From Albimonas sp036154955 (GTDB lineage Bacteria > Pseudomonadota > Alphaproteobacteria > Rhodobacterales > Rhodobacteraceae), in the NCBI GenBank assembly GCA_036154955.1, contig JAYZWL010000083.1, positions 75,703-139,702 of the forward strand: a stretch of 64,000 nt of DNA, written 5' to 3'. A program made the position numbers and the translations under genes. This document shows positions 49,228 through 57,525 of this stretch, piece after piece. Within the stretch, counting starts at the first letter, position 1. Each line of letters begins with the position of its first letter. Under the pieces are notes generated by a model. It did no database searches, was not told the DNA's origin, and saw only the letters and a program-made list of their open reading frames with translations.

Positions 49228-50226
49228 TCAGCGCCAGCGGGACAGCAGGGTGCCGAGCGTATCCAGCGACACCGCGGCGTCGGAGACACGCTTGGCCGCC
49301 GGCGCGCAGACCGAGGCCTTGACGATATAGCCTCGCGCGCATTGCACCGCGGGCATCAGCGCGTCGATCTCCGCCTGCACCGCGCGCTTCCAGTCGCCGA
49401 ACCGGCCCCGGGCCTGCAACCGCTCCACCGCCCCGTCGATATCGGCGCAGGTCGCGCCCTGGCCGCGCAGCGCCTCGGCCAGCAGGGCTTTCTGGCTGTC
49501 GGCGTCGCAGAGCTTCCACATGATGTCCGCATGGATCTGCGGGAACAGCCGGAACACGGTGCGATAGCGGGCGCCGATATTGTCGTAGCCGTTGGCCACC
49601 CCCTCCGGCGGCCAGAACTGGTAGGAGGCGAGGAACACGTCCGGGTCCAGCTCCTGCCCGGCGCGCTTGGGCGGCTCCTGATAAAGCGCCGGCTGCTCGG
49701 GCGCGGCGACCCCTTCGCGCAGAAACGCGAGGATGCGGGCCTGCCGGCGCAGGGGCTGGCCGTTCTCGTCCAGCGGCAGCACCGCCATCTGCAGGCCGAG
49801 CGCCGCCTCGGTCAGGCGCACGAACACCTGGCGCTCGGGGAAAGCGAGCACCGCTTCCAGCCCGCCCTGCTTCCAGCCGCCTTCGAGTTCCGCCTCCAGG
49901 CCGTTGGAATCGCGGAACACGCCGCCGGGGCTGCGGGCGCCGATATCGGTGATCTCAAGGCTCATGCCGCGGGCGGGGCCGATTCCCTCGAACCGCCCCT
50001 CCAGCCCGGGAACCGGGGCGTCGGCGGACTGCGCCGCGGCGGGGGAGGGCGCGAGCCAGCCGGGCGCGAGGCCCGCCGCCCCGATCGCCAGCGCCAGGCC
50101 CATCGCGGCGCCCCGCAGCGCGGCCCTCCCGCCCCTCGCTCCGCCCGTCCGGTCCCCGGCCATGGGGCGCAGGGTCCGGGGCCGGCCCGGGATGCGGGCG
50201 GTCGAGTGCGGTTCGGGGGATGTCAT
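49228..50226 (-). CDS. Exported hypothetical protein
   Basis: This 332-residue protein has a charged N-terminus, then a signal-like hydrophobic stretch (AMGLALAIGAAGLAPGWLAP, about residues 41-60) ending in AAAQS. The mature part includes LEGRFEGIGPARGMSLEITD, a beta-rich section to about 165, and a helical region with DADSQKALLAEALRGQGATC and CARGYIVKASVCAP. Four cysteines could pair. No family was recognised. CGGAGA just upstream supports the start at 50226, though ATG at 50163 is possible. It is divergent from the LysR gene. Confidence 0.65.
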   Translation of the reverse strand: MTSPEPHSTARIPGRPRTLRPMAGDRTGGARGGRAALRGAAMGLALAIGAAGLAPGWLAPSPAAAQSADAPVPGLEGRFEGIGPARGMSLEITDIGARSPGGVFRDSNGLEAELEGGWKQGGLEAVLAFPERQVFVRLTEAALGLQMAVLPLDENGQPLRRQARILAFLREGVAAPEQPALYQEPPKRAGQELDPDVFLASYQFWPPEGVANGYDNIGARYRTVFRLFPQIHADIMWKLCDADSQKALLAEALRGQGATCADIDGAVERLQARGRFGDWKRAVQAEIDALMPAVQCARGYIVKASVCAPAAKRVSDAAVSLDTLGTLLSRWR

Positions 50227-50396
50227 GCGGGTCTCCGGCAGGCGATGTTTCCAGGAAAGCTACACCCGAACTTTGACCGCTGCGAGGCGTCCGGGTTAAA
50301 TCTCCTCCGACAAGTCGCGCCGCCCCGGTCGCGACGCCGCCCGGCGCCCGCGATTCGCCGGGCCGCGGCCACGAACGCGATCGGAACACGGCCCTG

Positions 50397-51284
50397 ATGG
50401 ACTGGGACAAGCTGCGGATCTTTCACGCCGTCGCCGACGCCGGCAGCCTGACCCATGCCGGCGAGACGCTGCATCTGAGCCAGTCGGCCGTCTCCCGCCA
50501 GATCCGGGCGCTGGAGGACGAGGTGGGGGCGACCCTGTTTCACCGCCACGCCCGCGGTCTGCTGCTGACCGAGCAGGGCGAGCTGCTGTTCGCCGCGACG
50601 CGGGAGATGAACCGCACGCTCGACAGCGCCTCGGCCCGGATCCGCGACGCCAAGGACGACGTCTACGGCGAGCTGCGGGTGACGGCGACCATCGGCTTCG
50701 GGACGCTGTGGCTCACCCCGCGGCTGGAGCGGCTGTTCGACGCCTATCCGGACCTGTCGGTCGACATGAACCTGACCGAGACCGTGCTCGACCTGCCGAT
50801 GCGCGAGGCCGATGTGGCGATCCGGATGCGGGAGCCCAACCAGGCCGACCTGATCCGGCGCAAGCTGTTCTCGGTCACCATCCGCTTCTACGCCTCGCAG
50901 GCCTATGTGGAGAAGCACGGCTCGCCCACCACGGCGGAGGAGCTGGCCGACCATCGCCTCGTCGCCCATTCGCCGGGCCTGCCGCAGGTTGCGGCGGGGG
51001 AGGTGTTCCTCGGCCCCTATTTCGCCCAGGCCAAGCGGCGGGTGACGGTGAACAACTATTTCGGGCTCTACGCCGCGGCGCGCAACGGGCTCGGCATCTG
51101 CGCGCTGCCGGACTACCTGGCGCGGGAAAGCGGGGACCTGGTCTGCGTCGCCCCCGATCTGCATTCCGAGCCGACCGCGGTCTATTTCGTTTATCCGACG
51201 GAGCTTCGCCGCTCCAAGCGGGTGGCGGTGTTCCGCGACTTCGTGCTGGGAGAGCTGGAGCGGGACGGGCTGCTGTCCGGCTGA
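50397..51284 (+). CDS. LysR family transcriptional regulator
   Basis: This 295-residue regulator has the classic LysR N-terminus MDWDKLRIFHAVADAGSLTH, then AGETLHLSQSAVSRQIRALE and GATLFHRHARGLLLTEQG. The effector domain (residues about 90-295) reads GELRVTATIGFGTLWLTPRL and VNNYFGLYAAARNGLGICAL. This subtype (IHLQ-like, with FG start) is common in Rhodobacterales, often autoregulated. It is divergent from the exported hypothetical gene 170 bases away, a possible target. Co-inducer unknown. The 400-base gap after it holds the candidate small RNA. Confidence 0.92.
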   Translation: MDWDKLRIFHAVADAGSLTHAGETLHLSQSAVSRQIRALEDEVGATLFHRHARGLLLTEQGELLFAATREMNRTLDSASARIRDAKDDVYGELRVTATIGFGTLWLTPRLERLFDAYPDLSVDMNLTETVLDLPMREADVAIRMREPNQADLIRRKLFSVTIRFYASQAYVEKHGSPTTAEELADHRLVAHSPGLPQVAAGEVFLGPYFAQAKRRVTVNNYFGLYAAARNGLGICALPDYLARESGDLVCVAPDLHSEPTAVYFVYPTELRRSKRVAVFRDFVLGELERDGLLSG

Positions 51285-51322
51285 CGATCGGATGCGGGCG
51301 GGGGGCGGCGCCGCGTCAAGTG

Positions 51323-51384
51323 GTCGAAAACAACGTTTTTCCGACGGGAAGTTCGCTGTTGCGGAAAAGCCATGCGTTTTCGAC
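51323..51384. repeat. Long-distance inverted repeat upstream of the small RNA
   Basis: GTCGAAAAC (51323-51331) and GTTTTCGAC (51376-51384) are exact inverted copies 44 bases apart, between the LysR stop and the small-RNA promoter. A third, imperfect match (GTTTTTCCGAC) follows the first arm. They could be a protein-binding region controlling the promoter downstream. Confidence 0.4.
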
Positions 51385-51422
51385 AAACCTCCCTTGCAAG
51401 CGGCCCTGCGGCGCTTGTCGCG

Positions 51423-51451
51423 CTTGCGAAGAGAAAACCTCGCCTCTATAT
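51423..51451 (+). promoter_or_regulatory. Sigma-70 promoter of candidate small RNA
   Basis: CTTGCG (51423-51428) and CTATAT (51446-51451) are separated by exactly 17 bases. This is the classical strong housekeeping promoter form of alphaproteobacteria. No gene starts downstream on this strand, but a short hairpin-rich segment with an intrinsic terminator does. Confidence 0.6.
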
Positions 51452-51456
51452 CCCCG

Positions 51457-51550
51457 GATGTGGACGGAGCGGCCCGGCCCCTGTGGCGCCGCCGCGACGA
51501 TCACACCTCCCTGTTGGACTTGGCCGGGCGTTCGCGTCCGGCTTTTTTTT
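51457..51550 (+). ncRNA. Candidate ~94-nt small RNA
   Basis: A transcript from the promoter at 51423-51451 would begin near 51457 and end in the T-run at 51550. Its 5' part can fold into a hairpin (GCGGC 51469-51473 with GCCGC 51488-51492, inner GCC/GGC). A mostly unpaired linker follows, carrying CCTCCCT (51506-51512), which is complementary to ribosome binding sites. It ends in a strong terminator. This promoter-hairpin-linker-terminator build is typical of trans-acting regulatory RNAs; CCUCC-type loops are known in some Rhodobacter small RNAs. No named RNA family was recognised. Start and targets are inferred. Confidence 0.55.
51523..51550 (+). terminator. Intrinsic terminator with UUCG loop
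   Basis: GCCGGGCG (51523-51530), loop TTCG (51531-51534) and CGTCCGGC (51535-51542) make an 8-base stem with one G-U pair, followed directly by eight Ts (51543-51550). It is the only textbook intrinsic terminator with a long T-run noticed in the window. Confidence 0.9.
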
Positions 51551-51616
51551 GTCCGAAATGGGGCAAGGCTCTGAGGTCGCGACGAAAGTTGCGAAATACA
51601 GCCGGGATGTGGGGCG

Positions 51617-51632
51617 TGTGACTTTTGTCACT
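51617..51632. promoter_or_regulatory. CRP/FNR-like palindrome downstream of msrP
   Basis: TGTGA-N6-TCACT resembles a CRP-type site and includes the perfect hairpin GTGAC-TTTT-GTCAC. It lies between the small RNA terminator and the msrP stop codon, where no promoter is expected. It may simply be a weak msrP terminator hairpin. Confidence 0.3.
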
Positions 51633-51691
51633 CCGCTCTGTGTCAATCCGGACGGGCCGCGCCGCGCGCCCCGTCCGGCGCAGGCGTGGAC

Positions 51692-52657
51692 TCAGTACCA
51701 GAGCGTGCGGTCGCCGTCGTCCAGGCCCTTGTAGAGCGCCGCGACCTCTTCGCCGTAACCGTTGAAAAGCCGGGTCGGGATCTCGTTCCCGGTGGCGAGG
51801 TCGCGTTCCTCCGCCTGGCTCCAGCGGCGATGCGGAACCTCGGGGTTCACATTGGCCCAGAAGCCGTATTCGGAGCGTTGCAGCTGCTCCCAGTAGCCCA
51901 CCGGGCGTTCGGCGACGAAGCTGATGCGCACGATGGATTTGGCGGACTTGAACCCGTATTTCCACGGCAGGTGCAGGCGCATCGCGGCGCCGAACTGCTT
52001 GGGCAGCACCTGGCCGTAGGCGCCGACCACCATGAAGGGCAGGGGGTTCAGCGCCTCCTCGATCGACACGCCCTCGGTATAGGGCCAGGGATACCAGGAC
52101 TGGCGCAGGCCGGGCATGGAGTCCTTGTCGGCCAGCGTCTCGAACCGCACGTATTTGGCGTCGGATTTCGGGCCGGCGTATTTCACCAGATCGGCCAGCG
52201 GGAAGCCGATCCAGGGCGCGACCATCGACCAGGCCTCGACGCAGCGGTGGCGGTAGATCCGCTCCTGCACCGGCATCTTCGCCAGCAGGTCTTCCAGCCC
52301 GATCTTGCCGGTGGTCTCCGCGAGCCCGTCGATCTCCAGCGTCCAGGGGTCGGTGGGCATGGCCTGGGCGGCGGGGGCGATCCCCTTGTGGGAGCCGAAT
52401 TCGTAGAAGTTGTTGTAGGCGCCGGTGATCTTGAGCGGGGTCGCCGGGCGGCCGGCGTCCGCGTAGGCCGGGTCCAGCGGGGGCTTCGGGGTCCATTCCG
52501 TCCCCGCCTCCCGCGCCGCGGCGGGCAGGGCGGGCAGGGCGGCGGAGACGGCGCCGAAGCCCATCGCGGCCAGCGCCTGCCGGCGGTTCCAGAACAGGGA
52601 CTCGGGCGTCGCCGCGCTTTCGGGCAGGCGCCAGGACGGGCGGCGGTGATAGATCAT
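51692..52657 (-). CDS. msrP: Protein-methionine-sulfoxide reductase catalytic subunit MsrP
   Basis: This 321-residue molybdoenzyme repairs oxidised methionines in periplasmic proteins. It has a Tat signal (NRRQALAAMGFGAVSAALPA), the YNNFYEFGSHKG segment near residue 82, the molybdenum-ligand cysteine in YRHRCVEAWSMVAPWIGFPL near 137, and IVRISFVAERPVGYWEQLQ near 250. Length is normal. GGGAGC precedes the start at 52657. The usual membrane haem partner msrQ is not adjacent on either side, so electrons must come from a subunit encoded elsewhere, or the enzyme works alone. Confidence 0.94.
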   Translation of the reverse strand: MIYHRRPSWRLPESAATPESLFWNRRQALAAMGFGAVSAALPALPAAAREAGTEWTPKPPLDPAYADAGRPATPLKITGAYNNFYEFGSHKGIAPAAQAMPTDPWTLEIDGLAETTGKIGLEDLLAKMPVQERIYRHRCVEAWSMVAPWIGFPLADLVKYAGPKSDAKYVRFETLADKDSMPGLRQSWYPWPYTEGVSIEEALNPLPFMVVGAYGQVLPKQFGAAMRLHLPWKYGFKSAKSIVRISFVAERPVGYWEQLQRSEYGFWANVNPEVPHRRWSQAEERDLATGNEIPTRLFNGYGEEVAALYKGLDDGDRTLWY

Positions 52658-52832
52658 GGCGCGGGCTCCCTATGCGTCGTTTCCCACGGGGAACATAGGC
52701 GGGGGCCGCGAACGGGTCCAATCACGAGGCGTCGTGAGGCCGGGAGCGAATGTTTCAGTCCGCGCCCGGCGGCAGGGCGCGGCCGGGCGGGGGCGGTCGT
52801 CCCGACCCTCGCGCGCGCGGGCCGCGTCGGGA

Positions 52833-52854
52833 GGCCCCGGGTCAGGCCCGGGGC
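52833..52854. repeat. Palindromic repeat, family A copy
   Basis: GGCCCCGGGTCAGGCCCGGG plus GC, an inverted-orientation copy of the family A palindrome, lies in the 231-base gap between serB and msrP, just after the serB stop (minus strand). It may end serB transcription. The rest of the gap shows nothing else. Confidence 0.7.
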
Positions 52855-52888
52855 GCCCTCTCGGGACGTGGGGCGCGCGGCCGCGCGG

Positions 52889-53743
52889 TCAGCCTCCGAA
52901 ACCCGGCGCGGCGACGCCCTGCAGCGCCAGCAGCGCGGTCAGGTCCGAATGGTCGAGCCGCGCGTCCGCCTTCGCGGCCAGCGCGGGCTTGGCATGGTAG
53001 GCGACGCCCAGCCCCGCGGCCTCGACCATGGCGAGGTCGTTGGCCCCGTCGCCCACCGCGATGGCGTCGGCCGGGGTCAGGCCGCGTTCCGCGGTCAGGG
53101 CGTTCAGCGCCTCCAGCTTCGCTTCGCGGCCGAGGATCGGGTCCGCGACCTCTCCGGTCAGGCGGCCGTCGGCGATCAGCAGGGTGTTGGCGCGGGCGAA
53201 GGCGAAGCCCGCTTCCTGCGCCACCCGGTCGGCGAAGAAGGTGAAGCCGCCCGAGACCAGCGCCGTCATCGCGCCGCGCGCGGCCATGGTGCGCACCAGC
53301 GTCTCGGCCCCGGGATTGAGGGTGATCCGCTCCGCCCAGACCCGGTCCAGCGCCGTCACCGGCAGGTCGCGCAGCAGGGCCACGCGGGCGCGCAGGGCGC
53401 CGTCGAAGTCCAGCTCCCCCTGCATGGCGCGCTCGGTGATGTCGGCCACCTGCGGACCGACGCCGGCGAGATCCGCGATTTCGTCGATGCACTCCACGGG
53501 GATGATGGTGCTGTCCATGTCCGCGATCAGCAGACGCTTTTCGCGGTTGGCGGCGGGGACGAGATTGACGTCCACGCCCGCGAAGCGCGCCCGGGCGGGC
53601 TCCAGCGCCTCCGGCCCGCAGGGCAGGTCGGCCGCGGCGGCGGAGAGGCGGCGGGCGGGCGCGCCCGCGATTTCCGCCGCGGCGGCGAGCAGATCGTCGC
53701 CCAGCGGCGCGGAGGAGGTCAGGACGAGGAAATGGGAGGTCAT
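52889..53743 (-). CDS. serB: Phosphoserine phosphatase
   Basis: This 284-residue HAD enzyme makes serine from phosphoserine. The N-terminal 75 residues form a small ACT-like or capping region; the HAD core shows LLIADMDSTIIPVECIDE (nucleophile DMDST near residue 75), ALVSGGFTFFADRVAQE near 163 and AVGDGANDLAMVEAAGLGV near 228. All catalytic motifs are intact. Length is typical for alphaproteobacteria. No strong ribosome binding site is seen before 53743. It stands 146 bases upstream of the msrP-side repeat and 196 bases from the DAHP synthase gene. Confidence 0.94.
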   Translation of the reverse strand: MTSHFLVLTSSAPLGDDLLAAAAEIAGAPARRLSAAAADLPCGPEALEPARARFAGVDVNLVPAANREKRLLIADMDSTIIPVECIDEIADLAGVGPQVADITERAMQGELDFDGALRARVALLRDLPVTALDRVWAERITLNPGAETLVRTMAARGAMTALVSGGFTFFADRVAQEAGFAFARANTLLIADGRLTGEVADPILGREAKLEALNALTAERGLTPADAIAVGDGANDLAMVEAAGLGVAYHAKPALAAKADARLDHSDLTALLALQGVAAPGFGG

Positions 53744-53850
53744 GCGCGGTGCGGTCCGGCCGGGGCGCCGCGGCGAGCGCAGGGCGCCGGGAGAAGAAGG
53801 GGGAAGGCGGGAGGGGCGCGCCGTCGGAACGGTCGAGGCCCCCTCCCCAT

Positions 53851-53874
53851 CCCTCCCCCGCGGGCGGGGGAGGG
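53851..53874. repeat. Palindromic repeat, family B, copy 2
   Basis: CCCTCCCCCGC and GCGGGGGAGGG arms around GG, matching the copy at 46518 except at the centre. It lies between the DAHP synthase stop and serB start on the minus strand, and could form a hairpin in the intergenic RNA. Confidence 0.65.
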
Positions 53875-53939
53875 GGGCGCTTGCGACGCGGTCGGCGCGG
53901 AGCCGGCTGCGGTCCGGGATCGGTCGGGGCCGGCCGGGA

Positions 53940-55328
53940 TCAGGCCAGCGCGACCGCCGGCTCGCGGCCGGCGCCTTCGCGGCGGTCCTTCTCCAGCTCC
54001 TCCGCCAGAAGGAAGGCCAGCTCCAGCGCCTGGGCGGCGTTGAGGCGGGGGTCGCAGGCGGTGTGGTAGCGCGAGGCGAGATCCGCCTCGGTCACGTCAT
54101 GCAGGCCGCCGGTGCACTCGGTCACGTTCTGCCCGGTCATCTCGAAATGCACGCCGCCGGCATGGACGCCCTCGGCCTTGCAGATCGCGAAGAACTCGTG
54201 GACCTCCTGCTGGACCCGGTCGAAGGGGCGGGTCTTGTAACCGGTGGCGGCCTTGATGGTGTTGCCGTGCATCGGATCGCAGGACCAGACCACCTTGCGC
54301 CCCTCCCGCTCCACCGCCCGGATCAGCGCGGGGAGATGGTCACCCACCTTGCCGGCGCCGAAGCGGTTGATGAGCGTGAGCCGGCCCGGCACGTTCTTCG
54401 GGTTCAGCTTGTCGATCAGCGCCAGCAGCCCGTCGGGCGTCAGCGACGGCCCGCATTTCAGCCCGATCGGGTTGATGATGCCGCGGCAGAACTCGACATG
54501 CGCCCCGTCCGGCTGGCGGGTGCGGTCGCCGATCCAGATCATGTGGCCGGAGCCGGCGACGAACTGGCCGGTGATCGAGTCCTGACGGGCCAGCGCCTCC
54601 TCATAGGGCAGCAGCAGCGCCTCGTGCGAGGTGTAGAAGTCCACCCGCTGCAGCTTCTCCTCGGTGGCGCGGTCGATGCCGGCGGCGGTCATGAAGTCCA
54701 GCGCGGACGAGATGCGTTCGGCGAGCGCATAATAACGCTCCGATCCCGGGGTGCCCGCGGCGAAGCCCAGGTTCCAGGCGTGGACCCGGTGGATGTCGGC
54801 GAAACCGCCCTGGGAGAAGGCGCGCAGCAGGTTCAGGGTCGCGGCCGACTGCAGGTAGGCCTGCGACATGCGGGCCGGATCGGGCTCCCGCGCCTCGGCG
54901 GTGAAGTCGAAGCCGTTGATGATGTCGCCGCGGTAGCTGGGCAGCGTGGTCTCGCCGATGGTCTCGGTGTCGGCGGAGCGGGGCTTGGCGAACTGCCCGG
55001 CCATGCGCCCGACCTTCACCACCGGCATCGAGGCGCCGAAGGTCAGCACCACCGCCATCTGCAGCAGCACCCGGAAGGTGTCGCGGATGTTGTCGGCGCG
55101 GAATTCCGCGAAGCTCTCGGCGCAGTCGCCGCCCTGGAGCAGAAAGGCCCGTCCCTCGGCGACCTCGGCCAGACGCGCGGTCAGGGCGCGCGCCTCTCCG
55201 GCGAAGACCAGGGGGGGATAGGACGCGATCTGGGCCGTGGTGGCGGCCAGCGCCTCCTCATCCCGATAGACGGGCATCTGGAGGGCGGGGCGGTTGCGCC
55301 AGCTGGTTTTGGTCCAGGCGTCGGCCAT
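53940..55328 (-). CDS. 3-deoxy-7-phosphoheptulonate synthase, class II
   Basis: This 462-residue enzyme starts the shikimate pathway by joining phosphoenolpyruvate and erythrose 4-phosphate. It is the plant-like class II type: FAGEARALTARLAEVAEGRA, LLQGGDCAESFAEF near residue 62 (metal cysteine), VVKVGRMAGQFAKPRS near 100, RVHAWNLGF near 165, STI-like SHEALLLPYEEAL near 215, CDPMHGNTIKA near 355 and HFEMTGQNVTECTGG near 395. Class II enzymes are the usual form in Rhodobacterales. AAGGA upstream supports the start at 55328. It faces away from the MscS gene. Confidence 0.95.
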   Translation of the reverse strand: MADAWTKTSWRNRPALQMPVYRDEEALAATTAQIASYPPLVFAGEARALTARLAEVAEGRAFLLQGGDCAESFAEFRADNIRDTFRVLLQMAVVLTFGASMPVVKVGRMAGQFAKPRSADTETIGETTLPSYRGDIINGFDFTAEAREPDPARMSQAYLQSAATLNLLRAFSQGGFADIHRVHAWNLGFAAGTPGSERYYALAERISSALDFMTAAGIDRATEEKLQRVDFYTSHEALLLPYEEALARQDSITGQFVAGSGHMIWIGDRTRQPDGAHVEFCRGIINPIGLKCGPSLTPDGLLALIDKLNPKNVPGRLTLINRFGAGKVGDHLPALIRAVEREGRKVVWSCDPMHGNTIKAATGYKTRPFDRVQQEVHEFFAICKAEGVHAGGVHFEMTGQNVTECTGGLHDVTEADLASRYHTACDPRLNAAQALELAFLLAEELEKDRREGAGREPAVALA

Positions 55329-55594
55329 CGGATCGGTTCCTTGCGCAGATCGTGTTCGGTCGTCTCTGTCCGGGCCGCCTCCTGCGGCCGGGGGGCCGCT
55401 ATAGCCGGAACGGCGGGGTTTTCCAAGCGTCGCGCGCCCGATTTGGCCGCGGGCGTCAAGCCTGACGTTTTGCCGCGCTGCAACAGGGGGCGACGACGCT
55501 ACCCTTCGACCGATGCGGCGCCCGTCTCCGCAGGACGCGCCTCCGCCCCCTCCGCCCGCCGCCGCACCGGCTCCGGGCCCGCGAAGGAGACCGC

Positions 55595-56824
55595 GTGGAA
55601 GAGATCGCCCCCGCCGAACGGATCGAGGAGGTGGTCGGCGAGATCGAGCGTCTGACCTCCCCCGTGACCGGCTTCGTCGCCGACATCCCCGGCCTGCTGC
55701 TGGGCGCCTCGGCGATGATCGCGGGCGTGCTGCTGGCGCTGGGGCTGCACTGGCTGGCGCGCAAGGCGGCGCTGCGGGCGACGCGGCGCACGAACCCGTT
55801 CCTGCACGGCGCCATCGCCCGTATGGGCGGGCTGGGCCGGCTGGCCTTCGGACTGGTGGGGGCGGTGGTGACGCTGCCCGCGACCTCCCTGCCGCCCGAA
55901 TGGGTGGCGATGGTCCGGCACGCGGTGTCGATCCTGCTGATCGTGCTGGTGGCCTGGGCGCTGATGACCGCGGTCAGCCATTCCGCCGAACGCTCCCTGC
56001 GCCGCTGGGTCGGGGCGGACGAGGACAATGTCGAGGCGCGCAAGAACCTCACCCAGATCCGGGTGCTGCGCCGGCTGATCAACATCGTGATCTTCATGTG
56101 CGCCGCGGGGGCCTGCCTGCTGACCTTCGACTCGGTCAAGGAATACGGCGCCGGGCTCTTCGCCTCCGCCGGCGTCGCGGGGCTGGTGGCGGCGGTGGCG
56201 GCGCGGCCGGTGCTCGCCAACCTCTTCGCCGGGCTGCAGATCGCGCTGACCCAGCCGATGCGCATCGACGATGTGGTGATCGTGGAGGGCGAGTGGGGCT
56301 GGATCGAGGAGATCACCGCGACCTATGTGGTGGTCCGCATCTGGGACTGGCGGCGGCTGGTGCTGCCGATCTCCTATTTCATCGAGAAGCCGTTCGAGAA
56401 CTGGACGCGGGAAAGCGGCTCGATCATCGGCTCGGTGGTGCTGCATGTCGACTTCCGCGCGGATTTCGAGGCGCTGCGGGCGAAGTTCGACGAATTCGTG
56501 CGCGCGTCGAACTGGTGGGACGGGCAGGTCTCGGTCTTCCAGGTGATCGACGCGGGCGAGCGCACGGCGACGGTGCGGGCGCTGATGAGCGCGCGCTCAT
56601 CGCCCCGTGCGTGGGAGCTGCGCTGCGAGGTGCGGGAAAAGGCGCTGGTCTGGCTGCGCGACGAGATGCCGGAGGCGCTGCCCCGCGACCGCGGCGACCT
56701 GCGGCTGGCCCGGGACGCGGCGCCTGGGACGGACGGCGATCCCTTCGGCCAGGCGCTGTCGCGGGAGCGGGCGGGCAGGGCGCCCGCGGACGGCCCGGCC
56801 CCGCATCCCCGCGCGGCGGAATAA
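55595..56824 (+). CDS. MscS family mechanosensitive ion channel (2)
   Basis: This 409-residue inner-membrane protein has hydrophobic helices at about 30-50, 78-98, 105-125 and 165-215, then the MscS pore and beta domain: AGLVAAVAARPVLANLFAGL, ALTQPMRIDDVVIVEGEWGW, IEEITATYVVVRIWDWRRLV and LPISYFIEKPFENWTRES. The vestibule domain follows to about residue 350. GTG at 55595 with GAAGGAGA 4 bases upstream is the start. The family helps cells survive osmotic shock, though this subtype may also gate other ions. It differs clearly from the MscS at 38291. Confidence 0.9.
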   Translation: MEEIAPAERIEEVVGEIERLTSPVTGFVADIPGLLLGASAMIAGVLLALGLHWLARKAALRATRRTNPFLHGAIARMGGLGRLAFGLVGAVVTLPATSLPPEWVAMVRHAVSILLIVLVAWALMTAVSHSAERSLRRWVGADEDNVEARKNLTQIRVLRRLINIVIFMCAAGACLLTFDSVKEYGAGLFASAGVAGLVAAVAARPVLANLFAGLQIALTQPMRIDDVVIVEGEWGWIEEITATYVVVRIWDWRRLVLPISYFIEKPFENWTRESGSIIGSVVLHVDFRADFEALRAKFDEFVRASNWWDGQVSVFQVIDAGERTATVRALMSARSSPRAWELRCEVREKALVWLRDEMPEALPRDRGDLRLARDAAPGTDGDPFGQALSRERAGRAPADGPAPHPRAAE

Positions 56825-56844
56825 CCGGCCCCCGGAACGCGAAA

Positions 56845-56868
56845 CCCCCGGCCGCGGGAGGCCGGGGG
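56845..56868. terminator. Hairpin between convergent MscS and VPLPA-CTERM genes
   Basis: CCCCCGGCC (56845-56853) and GGCCGGGGG (56860-56868) make a perfect 9-base stem with a 6-base loop in the 80-base gap between converging genes. No T-run follows, but the position suits a bidirectional terminator. Confidence 0.6.
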
Positions 56869-56904
56869 CGGCGCGAAACTCAACCCGCCGCAGCGGGCGG
56901 CCGA

Positions 56905-57525
56905 TCAGGCGGCGCGGGCGCGCCGGCGCCGGGCGGCGAGGCCCATCACGCCCAGGCCCGCGGCCAGCAGCGGCGCGGCGGCGGGCAGCGGCACAGGCTC
57001 GACCTCGAAGGAATAATGCTCGGACCCTTCGGAGACGAAGTTGAAGAACTCGTCGCCCGAGTCGACGATCACGTCGATGGAGATCGCGATCCAGTCGCCG
57101 CCGAAGGCCAGCGCGCGGTCGACCGGGTCCGACTCGCCCGCGTCGATCAGGTCGCCGCTGTCGAGGAACACGCCGGCCAGCCGCTCGGACGGCGAGAACA
57201 CGATGTCCGAGATCAGGATGTACAGGTTCTCGAAATCGGTGGCGAAGCCGTCATGGGTCAGGGTGAAGCCCAGCCCGTCGGCGTCCATGTCGATCTCGAT
57301 CATGCCGCTGAAGTCGCCTTCGTTGGTGATCTCGTCGGCGGCCGAAAGCTCCGGGCCCGGCGCGAAAACGCGGTCCGTCGCCCCGAGCTGGCGGGTGTCG
57401 GCGGTGAGCGACGGGTTGGAAAGCTCCTCGAAGAAGCTGGCCTGCACGGCGACCGCGCCGGCCTGGGCGGTCATCAGCAGCGTCGCGGCCACGGCAAGGG
57501 GGGCGGTGAGGGCGGTCAGTTTCAT
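56905..57525 (-). CDS. VPLPA-CTERM sorting domain-containing protein
   Basis: This 206-residue exported protein has a Sec signal (TALTAPLAVAATLLMTAQAG) and ends with a VPLPA-CTERM tail: VPLPAAAPLLAAGLGVMGLA followed by a basic cluster RRRR. That tripartite end (motif, membrane span, positive charges) is the Rhodobacterales relative of PEP-CTERM, recognised by an exosortase-type transpeptidase. The mature part is acidic and beta-rich, with DADGLGFTLTHDGFATDF and LYILISDIVFSPSERL, suggesting a secreted structural or adhesive protein. The start at 57525 follows GAGG. No exosortase gene is in the window. Confidence 0.88.
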   Translation of the reverse strand: MKLTALTAPLAVAATLLMTAQAGAVAVQASFFEELSNPSLTADTRQLGATDRVFAPGPELSAADEITNEGDFSGMIEIDMDADGLGFTLTHDGFATDFENLYILISDIVFSPSERLAGVFLDSGDLIDAGESDPVDRALAFGGDWIAISIDVIVDSGDEFFNFVSEGSEHYSFEVEPVPLPAAAPLLAAGLGVMGLAARRRRARAA

